From assembly GCA_031284065.1 (NCBI GenBank), contig JAITAP010000056.1:1-5092 (forward strand): a DNA stretch of 5,092 bases. The letters are read 5' to 3'. Below the pieces are notes generated by a model. The model ran no database searches. It was not told where the DNA came from and was given only the letters and a program-made list of their open reading frames with translations. Positions 1-5,092 of this stretch are shown here, piece by piece. Each line of letters opens with the position of its first letter. Position 1 is the stretch's first letter. This stretch comes from Prevotellaceae bacterium. GTDB taxonomy: Bacteria; Bacteroidota; Bacteroidia; Bacteroidales; UBA932. Position numbers and translations under genes: made by a program.

Positions 1-82
1 TCCGCTGTGCTCCTCTGTGCCCTCCGCGTAGTAAAAATTCAACTGCGCGGAGGCGCAGCGGACATATTGAGAAGCGCAGCGG
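1..82. repeat. GC-rich palindromic intergenic repeat with tandem 10-base units
   Basis: Two direct 10-base units (TCCGCTGTGC at 1-10, TCCTCTGTGC at 11-20) are followed by CCTCCGCGTAGT (21-32). That 12-mer pairs with ACTGCGCGGAGG (42-53), 11 Watson-Crick pairs and one G-T, around the loop AAAAATTCA (33-41). The outer unit 1-9 pairs with 54-62 (one G-T pair); 11-20 can pair with the same arm less perfectly. GCGCAGCGG recurs at 53-61 and 74-82, so the 3' side also has two copies. The structure lies 16 bases before the first gene and has no T-run after the stem, which argues against a simple terminator. It resembles dispersed palindromic (REP-like) intergenic elements. Whether it is multicopy, or extends left of the window, cannot be seen here. 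Confidence 0.65.
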
Positions 83-98
83 TATTTCAGGCTAAAAC

Positions 99-1523
99 AT
101 GCCGCAAAAATTGAAAATAATGAAATCATCTGTACAAGTTTACCTTTTGCCGCTTTTCGTTACGGGCGGCCTGCTATTCGCAAACTGCGGCGAGGCAACG
201 CCGCCGCCGCAGTCGGCAAACACCGAAAACGCCGACAGCAGCGCCAACGCTCCCAAAAACAGCTACCAAATTGGCGATGCCGGCTTCGAACAAATCAGCG
301 ACGATTCGCTACTCACGCTGGTGCAAGCGCGAACGCTCAAATATTTCTGGGACTTCGGGCACCCCACAAGCGGATTGGCGCGTGAGCGCACCTCGTCGGG
401 CGACGTCGTTACTTCCGGCGGAAGCGGATTTGGCCTGATGGCGCTCTTGGTGGGCATTGAGCGCGGCTTCATTACCCGCGAGGATGGATTGGCGCGTTTT
501 ACCAAAGCTGTGGATTTCCTCCAAAGCAAGGCCGACAGGTTTCACGGCGCTTTCCCGCACTGGCTCAACGGCCACACCGGAAAAACGGTATCGTTCAGCC
601 CCGACGACAACGGCGGAGACTTGGTCGAAACCGCCTACCTCATGCAAGGGCTGCTGGCTGTAAGGGAGTATTTCAAAGCCGGAGCCTCGGCGCAGGAAGT
701 CAGCCTGTGCGCCGCTATTCAAGCCCTTTGGGAAGGCGTGGAGTGGGACTGGTACCGCCAAAACGAACAAAACGCGCTCTACTGGCACTGGAGCCCCGAC
801 AAGGGCTGGAAAATGAACATGAAAATAACCGGCTGGAACGAATGCCTAATTGTATATGTGCTGGCCGCTTCGTCGCCCACGCACGCCATCCCGAAATCCG
901 CGTACGACGAAGGCTGGGCGCGTAACGGCGCTATCCGCAACGGCCGACAGTATTACGGCGTAACCCTGCCGCTGGGCGAAAACATGGGCGGCCCGCTGTT
1001 CTTCGAGCACTACTCGTTCCTGGGGCTTGACCCGCGCAGCCTGCGCGACGCCTACGCCAACTACTGGGAGCAGACCGTGGCGCACGCCCGCATCAACTAT
1101 AGCTACTGCGTGGCAAACCCCAAACAGTACGCCGGCTACACCGCCAGCTGCTGGGGGCTTACGGCCAGCGATATCCCCAACGGCTACACCGCCTCGTCGC
1201 CCACCAACGACGTGGGCGTCATTGCGCCAACAGCCGCCCTCGCTTCGTTCCCCTACACGCCAAACGAAAGCATGGCCGCGCTACGCTTCTTTTACTATGC
1301 CCTCGGACAAAAATTATGGACGCAATACGGTTTCCGCGATTCGTTCAACCTGTCAAAAAATTGGTTTGCCTCCGACCACTTAGCTATTGACCAAGGGCCT
1401 ATCGTAGTAATGATAGAAAATTACCGCACCGGATTGCTGTGGAAGTTGTTCATGTCTGACCCTGAAATACAGGCAGGATTGATAAAATTGGGATTTACAA
1501 GTTCGGTTGGGGGAACGCTTTGA
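99..1523 (+). CDS. GH144-type (glucoamylase-like, PF10091) lipoprotein; probable beta-1,2-glucanase
   Basis: Predicted exported glycoside hydrolase of 474 residues, about the usual family length. A hydrophobic signal (residues 14-29) ends at Cys30, followed by a Pro/Ser/Asn-rich linker (31-55) and an (alpha/alpha)6-barrel-type catalytic domain from about 68 to 466. Family hallmarks are TLKYFWDFGHPTSGLARER (79-97), DNGGDLVETAYL (170-181), WNECL (246-250), FFEHYSFLGLDPR (301-313) and DQGPIVVMIENYRTGLLW (431-448). Asp170, Asp174, Glu177, Glu248 and Asp431 have nearly the spacing I recall for the functional acids of Chitinophaga pinensis endo-beta-1,2-glucanase (D135, D139, E142, E211, D400); this is memory, not an alignment. 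Characterised GH144 members are endo- or exo-acting on beta-1,2-glucan; the automatic name 'glucoamylase' misleads. The lipobox (FANC) is atypical, with Asn at -1. An ATG at 120 (residue 8) has a more A-rich leader and gives a compact MK- signal peptide, so it may be the true start. Family confidence is high; substrate moderate. Confidence 0.88.
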   Translation: MPQKLKIMKSSVQVYLLPLFVTGGLLFANCGEATPPPQSANTENADSSANAPKNSYQIGDAGFEQISDDSLLTLVQARTLKYFWDFGHPTSGLARERTSSGDVVTSGGSGFGLMALLVGIERGFITREDGLARFTKAVDFLQSKADRFHGAFPHWLNGHTGKTVSFSPDDNGGDLVETAYLMQGLLAVREYFKAGASAQEVSLCAAIQALWEGVEWDWYRQNEQNALYWHWSPDKGWKMNMKITGWNECLIVYVLAASSPTHAIPKSAYDEGWARNGAIRNGRQYYGVTLPLGENMGGPLFFEHYSFLGLDPRSLRDAYANYWEQTVAHARINYSYCVANPKQYAGYTASCWGLTASDIPNGYTASSPTNDVGVIAPTAALASFPYTPNESMAALRFFYYALGQKLWTQYGFRDSFNLSKNWFASDHLAIDQGPIVVMIENYRTGLLWKLFMSDPEIQAGLIKLGFTSSVGGTL

Positions 1524-1535
1524 CGAAAAAATAAT

Positions 1536-1543
1536 TAAATTTG
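1536..1543 (+). promoter_or_regulatory. possible Bacteroidota -7 element upstream of the hydrolase gene
   Basis: TAAATTTG matches the TAnnTTTG consensus and lies 13 bases after the stop of the GH144 gene, about 92 bases before the next start. No TTTG sits at the usual distance upstream: the nearest, 1519-1522, leaves only 13 bases between the boxes. It could be an internal promoter for the hydrolase and GH3 genes, or a chance match in AT-rich DNA. Confidence 0.3.
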
Positions 1544-1635
1544 CGCAGCCCGAATGATGATCAAAAATATTATTCCGGCGTAAACACATTCGGCAAAACG
1601 GCGTGCCCGGAGCAAGTAAAAATAGTAGAAGTAAA

Positions 1636-2454
1636 ATGAGCAGGACGTACTACATAGCAAAAATAGCGCTATTGCTGGGGCTTGTGTTGGCTGCGGCAGG
1701 CGGTTTATCGGCGCAGGATTTGTCGCTGTACCAAAAGAAGCATTTCATCAGCGGAGCGGATACGCTTCCTTACCGGCTGTTGCTGCCGGAGGGATACGAT
1801 GCAAGCCGGCAATATCCGCTTTTGCTATTCTTGCACGGCGCCGGCGAGCGCGGCAACGACAACGAAAAGCAACTCCGGAATGGCGGTGCGCTGTTTGTGC
1901 GCGATGATGTTAGGCGCGATTATCCCTGCATTGTGCTGGCGCCGCAATGCGCAACAGGCGACTACTGGAGCAACGTCGTAATAACAACCGACAGCGTTAC
2001 CCGCAAACGCATTTTCAATTTTCAGGAAAAAGGCGAGCCGACGCGAGCAATGGCAACCCTTATGAAGTTGCTGCACGAAGCGGTGAGCAAGTATGCCGTA
2101 GATAAAACCCGCATATACGCAGGTGGGCTTTCGATGGGCGGCATGGGAACTTTTGAGATTGTACGCCGCAACCCCAACGTTTTTGCTGCGGCGTTTCCCT
2201 TTTGCGGCGGAGCGCACACGGCAACGGCAAAAGATTTGAAAAATACCGCATGGTGGATTTTTCATGGCGCAAAAGACGATGTGGTGACGCCTCTATACTC
2301 GCAAAGCATGTTTGCGTCCTTGCAGGCAGAAAACGCTTCCGTAGGCTTTACGCTGTACCCCCACGCCAACCATAACTGCTGGGACGCCGCCTTTGCCGAC
2401 CCCGAATTGCTGAAATGGCTATTCAAACAACAAAAAACAATAACCGACTTATAA
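1636..2454 (+). CDS. secreted alpha/beta-hydrolase, COG4099-type predicted peptidase/esterase
   Basis: A 272-residue serine hydrolase with an alpha/beta-hydrolase fold. A signal peptide (about 1-26) ends in LSA before QD, a good signal peptidase I site, so the mature enzyme is probably periplasmic. The visible order is: HGAGERG (67-73), the oxyanion-hole loop; PQC with a nearby WS (103-112); GGLSMGG (163-169) with nucleophile Ser166; HGAKDDVVTP (210-219) with probable acid Asp214; and HNCWD (246-250) with catalytic His246. Triad and spacing look intact. The family is variously named predicted peptidase, prolyl oligopeptidase-like or phospholipase/carboxylesterase, and includes polysaccharide esterases, so the substrate is not determined. 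It sits between GH144 and GH3 genes, 9 bases before the latter, implying co-transcription and a role in glycan use, perhaps removing an ester group. The ATG at 1636 is preferred over the in-frame GTG at 1603: it has an A-rich leader and puts the signal peptide at the N-terminus. Confidence 0.88.
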   Translation: MSRTYYIAKIALLLGLVLAAAGGLSAQDLSLYQKKHFISGADTLPYRLLLPEGYDASRQYPLLLFLHGAGERGNDNEKQLRNGGALFVRDDVRRDYPCIVLAPQCATGDYWSNVVITTDSVTRKRIFNFQEKGEPTRAMATLMKLLHEAVSKYAVDKTRIYAGGLSMGGMGTFEIVRRNPNVFAAAFPFCGGAHTATAKDLKNTAWWIFHGAKDDVVTPLYSQSMFASLQAENASVGFTLYPHANHNCWDAAFADPELLKWLFKQQKTITDL

Positions 2455-2463
2455 CAACTTAAA

Positions 2464-4728
2464 ATGAAAAAGTTATTTTTAATTCCTGCTTTGTCTATAG
2501 TAGTATGCTGCTGCTCACAGCGCAAGACCGAAATGGATGCCTTTGTGAGCAACTTGATGAGCAAAATGACCCTCGAAGAAAAAATCGGTCAGCTCAACCT
2601 GCTTACGGTGGGCTTCGACGTAACCGGCCCAAAAATGAGCAAGGACGTGGAGCAAAAAATCAAAAACGGACAGGCAGGAGGCGTATTCAACATTTTTACG
2701 CCCAACGCCGTGCGCAAGCTGCAAGACATGGCCGTAGCTCAAACCCGCCTGCACATCCCGCTCCTTTTTGGGTATGACGTAATTCACGGGCACCGCACCA
2801 TCTACCCCATCCCGCTCGGCTTGGCGGCCACGTGGGATACAGCGCTGATAGCGCGCATTGCCGCCGCCGTAGCCGACGAAGCCAGCGCCGACGGAATCCA
2901 CTGGACGTTCTCGCCGATGGTGGATATTGCCCGCGACCCGCGATGGGGCCGCGTGAGCGAAGGCGCCGGCGAAGACCCGTTTCTTGGCTCCGAAATCGCC
3001 AAGTCTATGGTGCACGGATACGAGCAGGGAAACCTTTCAAAGCCAAATACCCTCATGTCGTGCATCAAACACTTTGCGCTCTACGGCGCAGCCGAAGCCG
3101 GACGCGACTATAACACCACCGATATGAGCCGCCTGCGGATGTACAATGAGTATCTCCCGCCCTACAAAGCTGCCGTAGAAGCCAGCGCCTCGTCGGTGAT
3201 GACCGCGTTTAACGAAATCGACGGCGTGCCCGCAACCGGCAATCGCTGGCTGCTCTCCGATCTGCTGCGCCGCGAATGGGGGTTCAACGGAGTTGTCGTT
3301 ACCGACTACACGGCCATCTTGGAAATGGAAAACCACGGCATGGGCAGCAAGGCAAAAGTAGCCGAACTTGCCGTCAACGCCGGCGTGGACATGGACATGG
3401 TGAGCGAATACCTGCTTGACGAGCTGCCCGCGCTGGTGAAAGCCGGCAAAGTAAAGGAAGAAACCGTTGACAACGCCTGCCGCCGCATCCTCGAAGCGAA
3501 GTATAAGTTAGGCTTGTTTGCCGACCCCTATCGCGGGCTGAGCGAGGCGCGCGCCAAGGCGCAAATCATGAGCGCCGAAAAGCTGGCGTTGAGCAAAGAA
3601 GCAGCCGTAAAGAGCATCGTATTGCTCAAAAACGACCGGCAAACGCTGCCGCTTGACGCATCAAAAAAAATTGCTTTCATCGGCCCGCTGGTGCAGGACC
3701 AGCGAAACCTTATCGGAAGCTGGAGCGCCGCCGGCAACCCGCAGCAGGCCGTGAGCCTCCGGAGCGCGTTGGAAAGCAAGTTCAAAGAGCACAAGTTTCG
3801 CTACGCCAAAGGATGCAACCTGACGGACGACGCAGCGCTCCGCAGCAAGCTCAATCAGCACGGCGGAGATATTATCCCCGATAGCCGCACGCCGCAGCAG
3901 CTGCTGACCGAAGCCCTGCAAATCGCTCAACACGCCGACGTGATAGTAGCCGTGCTGGGTGAGCCGTTCGGCATGAGCGGAGAAGCTGCCAGCCGCACCA
4001 GCATTGACCTTCCCGAAAGCCAGAAAATACTCCTCAAAGCCTTGAAGACAGCAGGCAAGCCGATAGCGCTGGCGCTGATGAACGGCCGACCGCTGACCCT
4101 GCAATGGGAACACGACAACCTCGACGCCATCATAGAAACATGGTATGCCGGCACGCAGGCAGGCGAGGCCATTGCCGACATTCTCTTCGGCGATGCCAAC
4201 CCTTCCGGAAAAATCACGATGACATTCCCGCGTAGCGTCGGGCAAATTCCCATCTACTATAGCCATAAAAACACCGGTCGCCCTTTCAGCGACAGGGAGA
4301 AATACACATCCAAATACCTTGATGCTGGCAACGAGCCGCTGTACCCTTTCGGGTACGGATTGAGCTACACGCAGTTTACCTACTCCGGCGTGCAGCTGTC
4401 CGACTCAACGCTTGCGGAAGGCGGCAGCATCACGGCAACCGTTACGCTAACCAACAGCGGCAGCCGCGCCGGCGAAGAGGTAGCGCAGCTCTATATCCGC
4501 GATAGAGTGGGCAGCATCACCCGTCCGGTAAAAGAGCTGAAAGGCTTTCGAAGGGTGGCGCTGCAACCCGGCGAAAGCAGGAAAATCTCCTTTGTCGTTA
4601 CGCCCGAGCTGCTGAAATTCTACAACGCCGACCTACGCTATACGGCAGAACCGGGCGATTTTTGGTTATTCATCGGCGGAAGCTCCGATACAGAAAACAA
4701 AGCAGCGTTTTCATTGCTAAGCCTTTAA
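2464..4728 (+). CDS. bglX: GH3 beta-glucosidase, BglX type, exported
   Basis: Complete 754-residue family 3 glycoside hydrolase, close to the ~765 of E. coli BglX. It releases terminal beta-linked glucose by the retaining double-displacement mechanism. The N-terminal signal runs to a Cys cluster (15-17), suggesting a lipoprotein, though the acylated Cys is unclear. The (beta/alpha)8 domain (about 35-350) carries FGYDVIHGH (102-110, substrate-binding Asp105), DPRWGR (158-163), IKHF (201-204) and VVVTDYTAI (277-285) with nucleophile Asp281. The C-terminal alpha/beta domain (about 383-638) carries FGMSGEAASR (502-511) with probable acid/base Glu507, and ends in YPFGYGLSY (627-635). A fibronectin III-like domain (about 650-735) follows, containing GEEVAQLYIRD (670-680). 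Residues after the Cys cluster (SQRKTE) lack an acidic surface-export signal, so it probably faces the periplasm. It follows the hydrolase gene by 9 bases and is probably last in the transcript. With GH144 upstream, sophorooligosaccharides are a likely substrate; other beta-glucosides are possible. Confidence 0.95.
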   Translation: MKKLFLIPALSIVVCCCSQRKTEMDAFVSNLMSKMTLEEKIGQLNLLTVGFDVTGPKMSKDVEQKIKNGQAGGVFNIFTPNAVRKLQDMAVAQTRLHIPLLFGYDVIHGHRTIYPIPLGLAATWDTALIARIAAAVADEASADGIHWTFSPMVDIARDPRWGRVSEGAGEDPFLGSEIAKSMVHGYEQGNLSKPNTLMSCIKHFALYGAAEAGRDYNTTDMSRLRMYNEYLPPYKAAVEASASSVMTAFNEIDGVPATGNRWLLSDLLRREWGFNGVVVTDYTAILEMENHGMGSKAKVAELAVNAGVDMDMVSEYLLDELPALVKAGKVKEETVDNACRRILEAKYKLGLFADPYRGLSEARAKAQIMSAEKLALSKEAAVKSIVLLKNDRQTLPLDASKKIAFIGPLVQDQRNLIGSWSAAGNPQQAVSLRSALESKFKEHKFRYAKGCNLTDDAALRSKLNQHGGDIIPDSRTPQQLLTEALQIAQHADVIVAVLGEPFGMSGEAASRTSIDLPESQKILLKALKTAGKPIALALMNGRPLTLQWEHDNLDAIIETWYAGTQAGEAIADILFGDANPSGKITMTFPRSVGQIPIYYSHKNTGRPFSDREKYTSKYLDAGNEPLYPFGYGLSYTQFTYSGVQLSDSTLAEGGSITATVTLTNSGSRAGEEVAQLYIRDRVGSITRPVKELKGFRRVALQPGESRKISFVVTPELLKFYNADLRYTAEPGDFWLFIGGSSDTENKAAFSLLSL

Positions 4729-4745
4729 AGTAGGGGTATTGCCAT

Positions 4746-4776
4746 CCGTATGCGGCGGCTATCGCCTTGCATACGG
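4746..4776 (+). terminator. strong hairpin after bglX, candidate terminator
   Basis: CCGTATGC (4746-4753) pairs perfectly with GCATACGG (4769-4776). Inside it, GGCG (4754-4757) pairs with CGCC (4763-4766), leaving a five-base loop GCTAT and a two-base bulge TT (4767-4768). The stem starts 18 bases after the bglX stop. No T-run follows immediately; the T-rich stretch is at about 4794-4814. CCAT (4742-4745) could pair with ATGG (4787-4790), which would bring the structure nearly up to that stretch. A terminator or mRNA 3'-end stabiliser is likely, but the spacing is non-canonical. Confidence 0.45.
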
Positions 4777-4790
4777 CGCGGTGGAGATGG

Positions 4791-4982
4791 ACAATTATTT
4801 GTTATTTTTTCTTTAAAAAGCGGCGTAAAATTTTGTTCAGATTTTTAGGCAGGTAAAGAACTCAATAATCAAGGCTTTCAGTCGAGATATAAAAGTGAAG
4901 TTTACTACCGTAAATGTGCTTTTGGAGCATAGCGTAGCGCTTTGGGCTTTTAGGCGCTCCCATTTAAGAAATCGGCTGAATT
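4791..4982. other. AT-rich intergenic DNA, no gene seen
   Basis: This is most of the 314-base gap between bglX and the last gene. I see no coding frame of useful length, no tRNA-like cloverleaf and no riboswitch I recognise. Two small inverted repeats are present. TTTAC (4901-4905) and GTAAA (4910-4914) flank TACC. GGAGC (4924-4928) and GCTCC (4956-4960) flank 27 bases; as a competing alternative, AGCGC (4936-4940) can pair with GCGCT (4954-4958). They could be operator or attenuator-like, but both are short enough to arise by chance. Confidence 0.4.
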
Positions 4983-5013
4983 TTTGATTTTTGGAAAAAA
5001 CGCGCTATATTTG
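4983..5013 (+). promoter_or_regulatory. Bacteroidota-type promoter (-33 TTTG, -7 TATATTTG) for the Rpn gene
   Basis: TATATTTG at 5006-5013 is an exact match to the TAnnTTTG -7 consensus. TTTG at 4983-4986 supplies the -33 box with a 19-base spacer, within the normal range. Transcription would start near 5020, leaving a leader of about 20-25 bases before the ATG at 5043. A second TTTG at 4990-4993 is too close to serve as the -33 box. Confidence 0.65.
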
Positions 5014-5042
5014 TCGCTATAAGGACTTAACTACGCCACCGT

Positions 5043-5092
5043 ATGGAAAAAATCAGATTAGACCCGCTCAACGACTACCTGTTCATGAAGAG
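5043..5092 (+). CDS. Rpn family nuclease / PD-(D/E)XK putative transposase, N-terminal fragment
   Basis: Only the first 16 codons are in the window; the gene runs off the right edge. The peptide reads MEKIRLDPLNDYLFMK. The PLNDYLFxK pattern near the start is characteristic of Rpn-type recombination-promoting nucleases, also annotated as PD-(D/E)XK nuclease family transposases (PF12784-like), which are abundant and often multicopy in Bacteroidota. The catalytic residues lie beyond the window, so activity and intactness cannot be judged. A promoter directly upstream and a candidate terminator before it suggest a unit independent of the glycan cassette. The call rests on a short motif. Confidence 0.7.
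   Translation, partial: MEKIRLDPLNDYLFMK

Noticed and set aside
1..82. CRISPR array or simple intrinsic terminator at the left edge
   Set aside because: Units are about 10 bases without spacers, so not CRISPR. The stem is followed by CATATTGAGAAG rather than a T-run, so a simple terminator is unlikely.
309..788. 159-codon minus-strand open frame inside the GH144 gene
   Set aside because: Antisense to conserved GH144 motifs; the translation is low-quality and unrecognised.
1027..1383. 118-codon plus-strand frame rich in Thr, Pro and Ala inside the GH144 gene
   Set aside because: Its composition is that of an out-of-frame reading of GC-rich coding DNA, and the GH144 frame is continuous across it.
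99..1523. True glucoamylase (GH15, alpha-glucan) activity for the first gene
   Set aside because: The motifs are those of PF10091/GH144, not GH15, and the neighbour is a beta-glucosidase.
1603..1635. Upstream GTG start for the alpha/beta-hydrolase
   Set aside because: It would add 11 polar, basic residues before the signal peptide; the ATG at 1636 has a better leader and N-terminus.
2515..3015. 166-codon minus-strand open frame inside bglX
   Set aside because: Antisense to conserved GH3 motifs including DPRWGR; no domain or plausible start context.
3661..4266. 201-codon open frame on the minus strand inside bglX
   Set aside because: It lies entirely antisense to a clearly conserved GH3 domain, and its translation shows no recognisable domain or signal; it arises from the GC-rich codon pattern of bglX.

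Overview
The window looks like a chromosomal segment from a Bacteroidota (Bacteroidetes) bacterium. The evidence is: A-rich leaders without Shine-Dalgarno motifs before the starts, two matches to the Bacteroidota -7 promoter element TAnnTTTG, secreted or lipoprotein glycan-degrading enzymes in one strand-uniform cluster, and the start of an Rpn/PD-(D/E)XK 'transposase'-type gene whose N-terminus is typical of that phylum. Genus cannot be read from this sequence.

Layout, all genes on the + strand. Positions 1-82 hold a palindromic, partly tandem GC-rich repeat. A predicted GH144-type (PF10091 'glucoamylase-like') lipoprotein glycoside hydrolase follows at 99-1523. After a 112-base gap carrying a possible -7 element comes a secreted alpha/beta-hydrolase of the COG4099 predicted peptidase/esterase type (1636-2454). 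Nine bases later begins a full-length GH3 beta-glucosidase of the BglX type (2464-4728). A 314-base intergenic region then holds a strong hairpin (4746-4776), AT-rich DNA and a good Bacteroidota promoter (4983-5013). That promoter drives the first 16 codons of an Rpn-family nuclease/putative transposase gene, which is cut by the window end.

How the genes fit together: the first three enzymes all carry export signals and form a compact saccharolytic cassette. Characterised GH144 enzymes cut beta-1,2-glucan, and from memory a GH144 gene lies beside a sophorooligosaccharide-cleaving GH3 in Bacteroides thetaiotaomicron (BT_3566/BT_3567). The best reading is therefore a beta-1,2-glucan (or related beta-glucan) degradation module: GH144 makes short oligosaccharides and GH3 releases glucose. 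The serine hydrolase between them may remove an ester substituent; that step is inference. No SusC/SusD pair, transporter or regulator lies in the window, so a complete polysaccharide utilisation locus cannot be claimed. I found no convincing evidence for a wholly new system; the most worthwhile items are the cassette with its embedded esterase and the palindromic repeat at the left edge.
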